Positions 6,935-14,084 of a stretch of 24,066 nucleotides of DNA are shown piece by piece. The stretch covers positions 1-24,066 of the forward strand of contig CAZOEL010000092.1 in NCBI GenBank assembly GCA_964578835.1, in the 5' to 3' direction. The translations under genes were made by a program, and so were the position numbers. Below the pieces are notes generated by a model that did not search any database, was not told the origin of the DNA, and saw only the letters and a list, made by a program, of their open reading frames with translations. Origin of the DNA: CAZOEL01 sp964578835. Its GTDB lineage: Bacteria; Desulfobacterota; Syntrophobacteria; Syntrophobacterales; Syntrophobacteraceae. Each line of letters begins with the position of its first letter. Positions within the stretch are counted from its first letter, which is position 1.

Positions 6935-8480
6935 CATTCAATCAAAGCGTCAGAACGGAGTTTTCTACACCCCCCACGATCTGGCTATTCGCCTCGTTGA
7001 ACCTTTATCGAAAGGGAGAGCACCTACAAGCATTCTGGATCCCGCGTGCGGGAACGGCTCACTCCTTTCTGCTGCTCAAGAAGTCTTCTGCCGAAACGGC
7101 TGTGCTTATAAACCCGATCTCTTCGGGTGTGATTTGTCACCAGACTACAATAATCTGCATCACCTTCTACCTAAACATATTTGGCAGGGCGATTTTCTCG
7201 AACTACCATTAAATCAGATGTTTGATCTTGTTTTGATGAACCCGCCATTCGTCAGGCATCACGGAATTCAACCTAAAAACAAGAATGCTTATAATGCTGG
7301 CTTACGGAGTATTTGTGCTCTCCCGAAAGTCGCCGATTTATGGGCTTACTTCCTGGTAAAGTCGGTTGAAGCCGTCAGTACCGGTGGTACTCTTGCGGCC
7401 ATACTCCCATGGTCTTTCCTGCAAGCAGACTATGCTCGTGGCCTAAGAGCTTGGGTTGCAGATCGGTTCGCTGCCATTGATGTTACTGCTATATCATCCC
7501 AGCAATTTGAGGATGCCGAAGAGCGTATTGTGCTCATCTGGCTGCGAAACAAGGGGCGATCAGCTCAGAGTATCACAATACGCAATGTTAGTTGCCCTTC
7601 TGAAGATACGACACAGCAACATTTATCATGGTCTGAGTGGATTCGATCGCGCGTTATTGTCAGTCATGAAGGGTCTATTGATGATCTTCTTGTATCGTTT
7701 TTAGACAAGGGATTTGTTCCTTTTCGGGAGGTAGCCGACACCCGAATCGGTACCGTGACAGGCGCTGATTCCTTCTTTATAGTAGAGAGACAGTTTGCGA
7801 TAGAACTAGGTTTAAATGAAGAGAATTATCGCCCTATCATTAAAACACTGAGAGACCTAAATGGCTTCCATCTGAATGGGAATTGTCCTGACAAAGTGCT
7901 TATGCACTTTCCTGAGGAGCCCAAGACTTCTATTCTCGTGAAGTATCTCGAGAGTGGGAAAAGCCAGAATCTTCACCTGAGAGCCCATTGCCTTCGTCGC
8001 AACCAATGGTATATGATACCAAAAGTTGCTCCCCCGGATGCATTTTTCCCCTATCGTACAAGCCATACCCCTTACTTAGTTCTCAATACGCCAGGAAATC
8101 TCTGCACCAACTCCGTTCATGCTATTAATTGGCGTAAGTTGGTTGAGAGGCAGATAAAATGGGTACAGGTTTCCCTTCTATCAGCACCAGGGCAGTTGTC
8201 ATTAGAAGCGAACGCAAAAATTTATGGTTCTGGTGTGCTCAAGATCGAGCCTAGCGCACTTGGAAGTGCACTTGTGACGACCGGGATCGAACCTATACCT
8301 GAAGAAGTTTATAATACAATTGATATCTTACTACAAAAGAACAACCGGGATGCCGCTTGCCAAGTGGCAACGGATGCCATTAGCAGCTATTGCAGTATAG
8401 ATTCAAAGACCATAAAGGTGTTTTGGTCAATGCTCCACGAGTTAAGAAGCCGTCGAATCACTTCTAACATCGTAAAATGA
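6921..8480 (+). CDS. N6-adenine DNA methyltransferase (Eco57I/type I-like gamma class)
   Basis: A 519-aa protein. GVFYTP (about 13-18) looks like motif X, DPACGNGS (40-47) is SAM-binding motif I, D71 and D91 sit at motifs II and III, and NPPF (107-110) is catalytic motif IV. This order is that of gamma-class adenine methyltransferases. A segment near 268-290, around GTVTGADSFF, resembles the start of a target-recognition domain in Eco57I/PglX-like enzymes, so the C-terminal half probably reads the DNA site. The ATG at 6921 is preferred because motif X follows at the usual distance; an upstream start at 6849 lies deep in the preceding gene. No recognisable restriction nuclease is fused or adjacent. 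It probably marks DNA as self for the cassette, or is its signalling target. Confidence 0.9.
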   Translation: MAKVDIQSKRQNGVFYTPHDLAIRLVEPLSKGRAPTSILDPACGNGSLLSAAQEVFCRNGCAYKPDLFGCDLSPDYNNLHHLLPKHIWQGDFLELPLNQMFDLVLMNPPFVRHHGIQPKNKNAYNAGLRSICALPKVADLWAYFLVKSVEAVSTGGTLAAILPWSFLQADYARGLRAWVADRFAAIDVTAISSQQFEDAEERIVLIWLRNKGRSAQSITIRNVSCPSEDTTQQHLSWSEWIRSRVIVSHEGSIDDLLVSFLDKGFVPFREVADTRIGTVTGADSFFIVERQFAIELGLNEENYRPIIKTLRDLNGFHLNGNCPDKVLMHFPEEPKTSILVKYLESGKSQNLHLRAHCLRRNQWYMIPKVAPPDAFFPYRTSHTPYLVLNTPGNLCTNSVHAINWRKLVERQIKWVQVSLLSAPGQLSLEANAKIYGSGVLKIEPSALGSALVTTGIEPIPEEVYNTIDILLQKNNRDAACQVATDAISSYCSIDSKTIKVFWSMLHELRSRRITSNIVK

Positions 8481-8906
8481 TAACCGTCCGGATTTGATAT
8501 TCTCAGATGCCAACGACGGCTCATTGCAGGCCCGACATAGCTTGTCTGTGTACGTAATAAAGCCTCGGATGACCTGCCTCTCAGCTTTTGGGCGAGTCAA
8601 CACAGCTTGCCAGTATGTTTAATGCGGTGCTGGCCGATGAACATAAAGGACATCCTTGGAATATGTTAATTTTCGTGGTTCAGGGAAGTAGCTGCGCTCA
8701 ATTGCATACCTCCACATGATATCGTCTCAAGGCCTGTAACTCCCAATCACCAAGAAAACTGCTAGTCTTTGCTCAAAGAGATCTATCTTCACTCCTCAGC
8801 CAGCTACAAACTCCATAGTATCTGATTCGACGTCATTGAAGTTTTCGCATTCGATGATTGCAGATCACCGCAATTGACAACATGGATACAATTTTCGCCT
8901 GTTCGA
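8481..8906. other. Non-coding junction right of the four-gene cassette
   Basis: About 430 bp with no gene on either strand that I can support. No intrinsic terminator is obvious after the methyltransferase stop. A TTGACA at 8874-8879 has no -10 box at normal spacing. The composition matches the cassette rather than the phage genes to the right, so the cassette's right boundary probably lies near the promoter element at 8907. Confidence 0.5.
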
Positions 8907-8936
8907 CTCCTGGAAAATAGTGCTCGCGCGAGTATA
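8907..8936 (+). promoter_or_regulatory. Palindromic promoter/operator-like element, copy 1
   Basis: This 30-bp stretch matches 11609-11638 at 25 of 30 positions without gaps. Its core is the perfect palindrome CTCGCGCGAG (8923-8932) followed directly by TATA. It ends about 40 bases before the ATG of the TGT-like gene, the first gene of a small-gene operon. The conserved core and matching position ahead of two operons suggest a phage promoter with an overlapping operator. No convincing -35 box is visible. Confidence 0.6.
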
Positions 8937-8976
8937 GATGTTGAAGACATTAATACTCAGGCGCGAGGAACACGTC

Positions 8977-9711
8977 ATGAAGCTCTACTTTTCAGGCGTA
9001 TCAGGCAGCAGAGAATTCGAGTATCTCACGGAAGCAAAGGTCGATCACATCCTGGTCGATCCCTCAGACTTAAAGCACGTCGGCCCCGAGTACAAAGGGC
9101 GCCTTGCCCTCGACTCCGGGGCCTATCGCGCCTTTAAGTCCGGAAAGCCCATGATGCCGGCCGAAGACTATCACCGGCTCGTAGACTCTCTTCCCTTAGA
9201 TTTTGCAATCCAGCAGGATGTCATAGGCGACCCCTTCGCAACGCTTGCAAACTGGGAGCGCCACTTCTCGCCCAGAGCCGTTCGGCTCGACATGGTTCAT
9301 TTCGTGCCCGTCTACCAGTGGAGAGCCCCGCGAGATCATCTCAGCCAGTACCTAGACGAATCGAAACTCGTTGCCATAGGCGGCCTTGTTCCCCTCATGC
9401 GAGAGAAAGACGAAACAATGTACCGGGACCTCATGGATCTTTGCAGAGCTTATCCGGGCCGCTTTCACATCCTTGGCATGAACTGGGTGAAATGCATCGA
9501 GCACATGAAAGACCTCGTCTACTCGGCCGACACATCGAAGGCATGGGCTGGCGGAAGATATAGACGAGTCATATTTCGCCACACGAAAAACGGGCACCTC
9601 CAGGAAGCTCCGGCAAAGCTCATCCCAGGCTACGAGCACATAGGAAGAGAGGAGCTAAACATCCACAACGCAATGAACATGAGAGAGTATACGGAGGAGA
9701 AGGCAGCATGA
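8977..9711 (+). CDS. TGT/DpdA-like TIM-barrel transglycosylase (probable DNA 7-deazaguanine insertion)
   Basis: A 244-aa protein resembling tRNA-guanine transglycosylases and their phage relatives DpdA. DSGAY at 46-50 carries the candidate catalytic Asp, QQDVIGDP follows at 79-86, a GG pair lies at 135-136, HILGMN at 164-169, and SADTSKAW at 183-190 would hold the second acidic residue. Phage DpdA proteins exchange guanine in DNA for 7-deazaguanine bases, which protects against restriction. No queuosine-precursor genes (folE, queD, queE, queC) are in the window, so substrate would come from the host or from elsewhere in the genome. The ATG at 8977 has GAGGAA six bases upstream; an earlier ATG at 8938 adds 13 residues but sits on the promoter element. 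The assignment is by motif impression and could instead be a more distant TGT relative. Confidence 0.6.
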   Translation: MKLYFSGVSGSREFEYLTEAKVDHILVDPSDLKHVGPEYKGRLALDSGAYRAFKSGKPMMPAEDYHRLVDSLPLDFAIQQDVIGDPFATLANWERHFSPRAVRLDMVHFVPVYQWRAPRDHLSQYLDESKLVAIGGLVPLMREKDETMYRDLMDLCRAYPGRFHILGMNWVKCIEHMKDLVYSADTSKAWAGGRYRRVIFRHTKNGHLQEAPAKLIPGYEHIGREELNIHNAMNMREYTEEKAA

Positions 9712-9905
9712 AGATAGAGGTCGAACTACCAGCGGTAGGAGAAGAGATTACCTGGGTGCAAGTGACATCGGGAAGTCTCATCCAGAGAAGAGGAAGAGTG
9801 CTCTCACACCACGAGGCTGGCATCAAGGTCGCCTGGATCGGCGATTCGGGGGAAGACGGCCCGGCCGTCTTTCTCCAGGGCAGAATCTTTTGGATGAACA
9901 AGTAG
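9708..9905 (+). CDS. Hypothetical 65-aa protein
   Basis: Begins in an ATGA overlap with the TGT/DpdA-like gene, so the two are translationally coupled. The sequence is a run of short beta-type segments with alternating hydrophobic residues, suggestive of a small barrel, and has no cysteines or membrane segment. No recognised family. Coupling makes a helper role for the upstream enzyme possible but unproven. Confidence 0.65.
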   Translation: MKIEVELPAVGEEITWVQVTSGSLIQRRGRVLSHHEAGIKVAWIGDSGEDGPAVFLQGRIFWMNK

Positions 9906-9916
9906 AGGAGAGAGCG

Positions 9917-10099
9917 GTGGACGCATTCACGGAAAATCATCTTCACAAGTGGATCGAGCGCACGGTGCATGAGAGCGAGCAACACGAGGTGCATCTTGCC
10001 ATCAGGGAAATGGTTCGCGACTACCCGGAGCTTGTCGAGCAAGGCTATAGCTGGTCCGAAATACGGATGCTTGCAGAGAGGAGAGGTGAGAAGTCATGA
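9917..10099 (+). CDS. Hypothetical 60-aa protein
   Basis: Charged, mostly helical-looking small protein of unknown function. The GTG at 9917 is preferred because GAGGAG lies six bases upstream (9905-9910) and the preceding gene's stop is at 9903-9905. An in-frame TTG at 9890 would start inside that gene with no better signal. Its TGA overlaps the next ATG as ATGA. Confidence 0.6.
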   Translation: MDAFTENHLHKWIERTVHESEQHEVHLAIREMVRDYPELVEQGYSWSEIRMLAERRGEKS

Positions 10100-10236
10100 G
10101 GATTAAAGACGATGCAATGGAAAAGGTGAGGGCTGCGGCCCATCTGGAGGTCCTGAAGAGGGCCGCTACGCTTCTCGTCGATGCCTACGCCAGGGGGAGA
10201 GGCGGAGCAGAGGGTGAAGTGGGAAGACTTGGATGA
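10096..10236 (+). CDS. Hypothetical 46-aa protein
   Basis: Starts in an ATGA overlap with the previous gene and reads as an Ala/Arg-rich helix with a glycine-rich end. It overlaps the next small gene by 23 bases. No family recognised. The coupled start and the continuous gene packing argue that it is translated, but an ORF this short is uncertain. Confidence 0.5.
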   Translation: MRIKDDAMEKVRAAAHLEVLKRAATLLVDAYARGRGGAEGEVGRLG

Positions 10237-10345
10237 TGCGTTTGTGGCGGCGCGGTCGGCGCTCGCGCTGGTTGAGAGTATCTCGGAAGGGGAACTCTAC
10301 AAGGAGCGGTTAAAGCTCTTTACGGAAAGCGAGGACGACGAGTGA
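10214..10345 (+). CDS. Hypothetical 43-aa acidic protein
   Basis: The frame opening at GTG 10214 gives an acidic, amphipathic-helix-like peptide ending in a run of D and E. The competing frame from ATG 10233 gives an implausible Arg/Trp-rich product. A GGAG lies upstream at 10203-10206. Its TGA shares a base with the following ATG (TGATG). Unknown function. Confidence 0.5.
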   Translation: MKWEDLDDAFVAARSALALVESISEGELYKERLKLFTESEDDE

Positions 10346-10668
10346 TGAAAGAACAATTTCTGATAGATCATCCGAACGCGAACTGGATCTTGAACTGCGC
10401 GGCGAACGACGTGAATTGGAAGAGTGCGCTCGCAAAGCTCACGATTGATGAGACCCTCTATTGCCTTGAGCGGGAAAACAGATCGACGGCGGTTCGCCTC
10501 CTCAAGGCACGCGCGAGAACCCTCAGGCTCACTCCAGCTTGCGGAGCCAGGCACCCGCACATGAGCGGCACGCGCTGCAACCGGGAAGACGGACACCCAG
10601 GGGAGCATTGCATGCAGAAATGCACACGCCCCAAGGGCTACGACAACATCTGGTGGAAGGAGACTTAG
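10345..10668 (+). CDS. Hypothetical 107-aa protein with Cys/His zinc-like tail
   Basis: The first two thirds look helical; the C-terminal third carries four cysteines and several histidines around the phrase CNREDGHPGEHC, a pattern seen in small phage zinc-binding proteins. The ATG at 10345 overlaps the previous TGA by one base and has GAGGA at 10331-10335. A GTG directly before it is an alternative start. It is the first of several consecutive small Cys-rich genes. Function unknown; nucleic-acid binding or host-factor interaction is an inference only. Confidence 0.65.
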   Translation: MKEQFLIDHPNANWILNCAANDVNWKSALAKLTIDETLYCLERENRSTAVRLLKARARTLRLTPACGARHPHMSGTRCNREDGHPGEHCMQKCTRPKGYDNIWWKET

Positions 10669-10670
10669 AG

Positions 10671-10817
10671 ATGGCTGATCTTAAACATGGTGAGGATACC
10701 TGCTTTGATTACTTCTTCTGTGATGAGTGCGACGAGGAAGTGTGGCCGGATCGAGAAGAGAATGAGTGTGCCGGGTGCGGGGCAAAGTACACATATGGGG
10801 GGAAGAGACTCAGATGA
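10671..10817 (+). CDS. 48-aa zinc-ribbon protein
   Basis: Two CxxC knuckles, CDEC near residue 17 and CAGC near residue 34, separated by an acidic stretch: a minimal zinc ribbon. The ATG at 10671 has AAGGAGA at 10657-10663 with seven-base spacing and lies two bases after the previous stop; the same frame is open upstream but inside that gene. Its TGA overlaps the next ATG. Its size suits a DNA-, RNA- or polymerase-binding adaptor, but no specific role is visible. Confidence 0.65.
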   Translation: MADLKHGEDTCFDYFFCDECDEEVWPDREENECAGCGAKYTYGGKRLR

Positions 10818-11305
10818 GCGTGAAAATGGGTTTGTGGTCAACCTACGTAATAGTGGGCGACTCTGATCCAGACCACTGGCTTCAGATGCGCATGAACCCG
10901 GGAGAGCTTCCCGGCATCCCGGAGGGCTACCACCTGGAGCGCTGGACGTATGATCGAACGGGAACAGGCGACCGGGGGCCGGTAAAGCGCGAGCGAATCG
11001 CGCTCTTCCCCAAGTTTATCATTGTGAAGACGGTCGACCCCGACGCCCCTCACATCATGCGCGACTTTCCCCACGAAATAAAGGACGTGGGCGAAGACGA
11101 GCGCCTGGAGAAGTGGTGGTACGCCCATGCGTTCACCGGCGATCCGGGCAAGCGCAAGCCCATAATACGGGAGCCCCTGTGCCCGTGCTGCTTCTACTAT
11201 GGAAAGCGTGGCTACATCTGGAACGCAGGGCACTGGATGCACTGCCCCGCGTGCAGCAGGGTCAATGTCATCAGAGGCGAATACAATAGGAGAAGAGATG
11301 GCTAA
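10814..11305 (+). CDS. Hypothetical 163-aa protein with C-terminal zinc ribbon
   Basis: Starts in an ATGA overlap with the zinc-ribbon gene. The N-terminal 110 residues are rich in W, P and charged residues, with a beta-strand pattern I do not recognise. The C-terminal part has CPCC and CPAC about 25 residues apart, a likely zinc ribbon. No membrane segment. The adjacent small Cys proteins suggest a phage accessory set. Function unknown. Confidence 0.65.
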   Translation: MSVKMGLWSTYVIVGDSDPDHWLQMRMNPGELPGIPEGYHLERWTYDRTGTGDRGPVKRERIALFPKFIIVKTVDPDAPHIMRDFPHEIKDVGEDERLEKWWYAHAFTGDPGKRKPIIREPLCPCCFYYGKRGYIWNAGHWMHCPACSRVNVIRGEYNRRRDG

Positions 11306-11462
11306 AGTGGCGGACAGGCTTTTGGAGCGGCTTGAGACGGCAATGAAAGACTACGATCAGGCTTTCATCTACCAGCCCACCGAGACGCCCGATTGGGGTG
11401 AACTCAAGACCGTCATCAAGGCGGTCATAGACGAAGCAACGGAGTGGTCTCTTGAAGATTAA
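11298..11462 (+). CDS. Hypothetical 54-aa protein
   Basis: Acidic helical small protein. The ATG at 11298 overlaps the end of the previous gene by 8 bases and has AGGAG about five bases upstream. An in-frame upstream extension lies wholly inside the previous gene and is not favoured. Unknown function. Confidence 0.6.
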   Translation: MAKVADRLLERLETAMKDYDQAFIYQPTETPDWGELKTVIKAVIDEATEWSLED

Positions 11463-11589
11463 GTGCTACGTCCCCGGCTGCAAGAATCGGCGGGAGATCC
11501 ACTGGCTCGGATATCTTTGGATGGTAGTGAGGGCGCTGAGTTTCGCGCCCTTTGTCTGCCCGGATCACTACGATTTGTTCGATTTTTGA
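11452..11589 (+). CDS. 45-aa Cys/His protein with TTG start
   Basis: A frame starting at TTG 11452 has GGAG at 11441-11444 (seven-base spacing) and overlaps the previous gene's end. The peptide has C5-x4-C10 and, after a hydrophobic middle, C36-x2-H39, a plausible zinc site. It is the last gene before the second palindromic promoter-like element. Uncertain because it is short and uses a rare start codon. Confidence 0.45.
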   Translation: MKIKCYVPGCKNRREIHWLGYLWMVVRALSFAPFVCPDHYDLFDF

Positions 11590-11608
11590 AAAAAGATCAT
11601 TTTTCTTA

Positions 11609-11640
11609 CTCCCGAAAAATACCCCTCGCGCGAGTATAAG
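11609..11640 (+). promoter_or_regulatory. Palindromic promoter/operator-like element, copy 2
   Basis: Second copy of the element at 8907-8936. It has CTCGCGCGAG at 11625-11634 followed by TATAAG, which could be the -10 box. It sits about 20 bases before the ATG of the next operon, in a 71-bp gap between genes. The similar distance to the gene start supports a shared control site. Confidence 0.62.
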
Positions 11641-11660
11641 TATTTGAGAGGTTTGAACTC

Positions 11661-11861
11661 ATGTCAAAAGAACAGATGAAAGGTGTTAGAGCGATCCGTC
11701 TTGCAACGAAACAAATCGAGCTGAGCCCCGGCCAGATCCTCTACAGGACGCAAAGAGCCTGGGAGATTTGGCAGGGCGACCCGAACGCAAGGCGAATTAA
11801 GCGCATCCCGAGGGTTGCGGTATTGGGGTTTTTTAGGGGAGACGGGGAGAAAGAGAGATGA
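11661..11861 (+). CDS. Hypothetical 66-aa basic protein
   Basis: First gene after the second palindromic element. A small basic protein with one hydrophobic stretch near its end and no recognised motif. GAGAGG lies about ten bases before the ATG. Its TGA overlaps the next ATG (ATGA). Function unknown; being first in an operon with a resolvase, it could be a DNA-binding factor, which is a guess from charge alone. Confidence 0.6.
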   Translation: MSKEQMKGVRAIRLATKQIELSPGQILYRTQRAWEIWQGDPNARRIKRIPRVAVLGFFRGDGEKER

Positions 11862-12064
11862 TGGACTTCTTGGGGTTTATCCTTGGGGCCGTCTACGGGC
11901 TTATTCATTGCGCCGTCATGCTTCTTCTCGGGATTATCGGGATCTTTCTCGTCTTCCTCGGGCCTATCATGCTCATTGTTGCGCCGCCGGCAGGGGCCAT
12001 GATGATCGTCATCGGCGGCCTCTGCATAGCACGCCTCGGGAAGAAGGAAGAATGGGAAAAATGA
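11858..12064 (+). CDS. Small membrane protein (68 aa)
   Basis: Two long hydrophobic segments, roughly residues 3-33 and 35-60, with a charged C-terminal tail (KKEEWEK), so most of the protein is predicted to lie in the membrane. It begins in an ATGA overlap with the previous gene and ends in an ATGA overlap with the RuvC-like gene. The topology fits a small holin-like or superinfection-related protein, but no lysis gene is adjacent, so no specific function is assigned. Confidence 0.65.
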   Translation: MMDFLGFILGAVYGLIHCAVMLLLGIIGIFLVFLGPIMLIVAPPAGAMMIVIGGLCIARLGKKEEWEK

Positions 12065-12636
12065 GAAGTACAAAGACAGCGACGGCAATTGCAATCGTGG
12101 CGATTCCCAGAGCTACCATCATGGCCCTCGATGTCGGCTTTCGCAATACGGGCGTTGTGATCTTCGACCCCGTAACCGATCAGCCAATCGCCTGCAAAAC
12201 GGTTCGGACAAAGCCCTCGGCAAAGAAGCTCCAGGTGCGAAAAGCCGACGACAACTCCAGGCGCGCTCAAGAGATGGCGCTTGAGCTTGAGGAGGTCATA
12301 GAACAGTTCAACGTAAAGGGGGTCGTGGGTGAACTTCCCTCCGGAGGATCGAAGTCGCACAGTGCGGCAACCATGATGGCAGCGGCAACAGCCGTCGTCT
12401 CGGCCGTGATCGCGCTAAAGCGTCTCCCCAACGAGTGGAGCACGCCCTCCGAGGGGAAGACGGCGCTTTGCGGGAACTCTCAAGCCTCGAAAGAGGAAAT
12501 GATGGCAGAGGCGCGAAGGCTTTACGGCTCTCTTATCGCATTCCCAAAGGCGAAGGCCGAGTTCGAGCACCAGGCCGACGCCATCGGAGCCTACATTGCG
12601 CAGAAAAACGGAAATATCAAGCGGCTGCTCTCTTAA
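12061..12636 (+). CDS. RuvC-like Holliday junction resolvase
   Basis: A 191-aa RNase H-fold nuclease. MALDVGFRNTG gives the first catalytic Asp at residue 24, VVGELPSGG gives E91 on a later strand, and EHQADAIGAY supplies H170 and D173 near the C-terminus. This acidic pattern fits phage RuvC-type resolvases, which cut branched DNA during replication and packaging. The ATG at 12061 is coupled to the upstream stop (ATGA). ATG 12052 is a near-equal alternative with a better-spaced GGA-rich site, and ATG 12121 would begin exactly at the fold but lacks a ribosome-binding site. A terminator follows, closing this short operon. Confidence 0.75.
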   Translation: MRSTKTATAIAIVAIPRATIMALDVGFRNTGVVIFDPVTDQPIACKTVRTKPSAKKLQVRKADDNSRRAQEMALELEEVIEQFNVKGVVGELPSGGSKSHSAATMMAAATAVVSAVIALKRLPNEWSTPSEGKTALCGNSQASKEEMMAEARRLYGSLIAFPKAKAEFEHQADAIGAYIAQKNGNIKRLLS

Positions 12637-12683
12637 GGAGAGCTTTCCAGCACAGCGCTTGCAGTATGTAGAGGTAGAGGACG

Positions 12684-12705
12684 AGCCTCTCTAAGGGGCT
12701 TTTTT
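12684..12705 (+). terminator. Rho-independent terminator after RuvC-like gene
   Basis: AGCCTC (12684-12689) pairs with GGGGCT (12695-12700), with one G-T pair and a 5-base loop, followed at once by six T. An alternative AGAGG/CCTCT stem overlaps its left arm. It ends the operon begun at 11661. The next gene starts at 12750, so its promoter must lie in the intervening 44 bases or transcription reads through. Confidence 0.75.
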
Positions 12706-12749
12706 ATGAACTTTTTACATAAGTAAGTTCTTATCTTATTGGAGTGATC

Positions 12750-13178
12750 ATGAACGGGAAGAAAACAAAGGAGCTGCGACGCATCGCCCAGGAGATCGCA
12801 GCACGGGAAGGCATCAAAAACGGACTCGTCTACAAGCACCACGGGCCGTTCACCAAAAAGATTGACGCTCTGGACAACAGGACCCGGCTCATCTTCGACG
12901 AGGTGGAAGGAAAGCGGGTAAAGCGCACATTCGAGGTCACAGGCTACACGCGCGAAAACATGGGAGTTCGTGGGATCTACCTCGCACTGAAGCACGCCTA
13001 TTACGAAGCTATAAGACGCGGCGACAACAGGCCGCTTCGCGAACTCTTCGCAGAGGATCTCCAGAAACCAGAGCCCACGCCGCCAGCGACCAAGACACGC
13101 GATATGCCAAGGGCTACAACACCTGAAGACATCGAAAGAGCCGTAGCGCTCATAAATGAAATGAAGGAGGCAGCATAG
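12750..13178 (+). CDS. Hypothetical 142-aa protein upstream of dUTPase
   Basis: Basic, largely helical N-terminal 100 residues, a proline-rich linker near residues 108-115 and a short acidic helix at the end. No recognised family. TGGAG at 12740-12744 favours the ATG at 12750 over the GTG at 12744. The 44 bases before it hold a small inverted repeat, ATAAG/CTTAT (12719-12734). Its stop directly abuts the dUTPase ATG, so it is in the same operon as the nucleotide-metabolism genes. Confidence 0.65.
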   Translation: MNGKKTKELRRIAQEIAAREGIKNGLVYKHHGPFTKKIDALDNRTRLIFDEVEGKRVKRTFEVTGYTRENMGVRGIYLALKHAYYEAIRRGDNRPLRELFAEDLQKPEPTPPATKTRDMPRATTPEDIERAVALINEMKEAA

Positions 13179-13625
13179 ATGGTTCGCGTATTCGTTAAGC
13201 GCTTGAACAGAAGAGCGCAGGTCCCCTTCTACGCAACACCCGGCGCAGCCGGGTTCGACATTGCGAGCAGGGAAGATATCGAGATCCCGGCAGGCGCCAC
13301 GGCGCTCGTTCATACGGGGCTTGCCATGGCGATTCCAGAAGGCTTCGAGCTTCAGATCCGACCGCGCTCGGGAATGGCGCTAAAGACAAGCTATATGGTG
13401 AAAAACAGTCCAGGGACCATCGACTCCGACTACCGGGGCGAGGTTTGCGTGATCGTCCACAATCTTGGAGCAGTCCCTCTTCCCATCAAAACAGGAGATC
13501 GCATCGCCCAGGGCGTCGTGGCCCCAGTCCATCAGGCCCGCTTCTTCGAAGTCGAGGAGCTCGATGACACGAAGCGCGGCGCGTGCGGCTTTGGGTCAAC
13601 GGGGCTCGCGGGAGGGTGCGCGTGA
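13179..13625 (+). CDS. dut: dUTP diphosphatase (trimeric dUTPase)
   Basis: A 148-aa protein of standard length with all five trimeric dUTPase motifs in order: PGAAGFDIAS (21-30), RPRSGMA (61-67), GTIDSDYRGE (79-88, with the catalytic Asp), GDRIAQ (106-111) and the flexible RGACGFGSTG (133-142). It hydrolyses dUTP to dUMP, keeping uracil out of DNA and supplying the substrate of ThyX, which is encoded downstream. AAGGAGG at 13164-13170 supports the ATG immediately after the previous stop. Its TGA overlaps the next ATG by one base. Confidence 0.96.
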   Translation: MVRVFVKRLNRRAQVPFYATPGAAGFDIASREDIEIPAGATALVHTGLAMAIPEGFELQIRPRSGMALKTSYMVKNSPGTIDSDYRGEVCVIVHNLGAVPLPIKTGDRIAQGVVAPVHQARFFEVEELDDTKRGACGFGSTGLAGGCA

Positions 13626-14074
13626 TGCTCAGCGTCTATCTAGCAGGCCCCATAGAAAACTGCACGCTTGAGGAGGCATGCGCCTGGCGAAGAGAGGCCG
13701 ACGCGATTCTGGGAGACCACTTCAGGATTTTAGATCCCATGAAGGGTAAGTACCGCATCGTGCCGTCTGGGCAGGTGATTCTAAAGAAAGACTACAACCC
13801 GGCTCTCCGGCATCTTTGCTCGTCGGACTCCGTCTACCACCGGGACCTTTTCTGCGTGCGCAAGGCCAACATCGTCTTAGTCAACCTCACATTTGTGAAC
13901 CGTGGCGGCAAGGGGACGTTTTTCGAGATGGGCTTTGCCTCCGCATTGGGCAAGCTCCTCGTTGCCGTAAGCCCTGATGAGCACGTCCTCGGGCACCCGT
14001 TCATAGAGATGAGTGCCATCAAGTTCGAGGACATGGGCGCGGCCTTCGATTTCCTGCTCACCATGGCAAGCTAA
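13625..14074 (+). CDS. Nucleoside 2-deoxyribosyltransferase-like protein
   Basis: A 149-aa protein with the family's N-terminal YLAGPI (5-10), the middle YHRDLFCVRKANIVLVNL (71-88) and the catalytic-type GTFFEMGFA with E101. Members exchange bases between deoxynucleosides or hydrolyse deoxynucleotides, so it probably salvages or filters the phage dNTP pool. It starts one base inside the dUTPase stop (TGATG), and a GTG one codon earlier is possible. The exact substrate cannot be read from the sequence; some members act as nucleotide N-glycosidases. Confidence 0.78.
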   Translation: MLSVYLAGPIENCTLEEACAWRREADAILGDHFRILDPMKGKYRIVPSGQVILKKDYNPALRHLCSSDSVYHRDLFCVRKANIVLVNLTFVNRGGKGTFFEMGFASALGKLLVAVSPDEHVLGHPFIEMSAIKFEDMGAAFDFLLTMAS

Positions 14075-14084
14075 AGGAACACCT

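Noticed and set aside
8874..8892. TTGACA followed by TACAAT as a promoter
   Set aside because: The spacer is only 7 bases, too short for a sigma-70 promoter.
8902..8910. GTTCGACTCC resembling a tRNA T-arm, which would mark an attachment site
   Set aside because: The preceding bases do not pair with it and no acceptor, D or anticodon arm is present.
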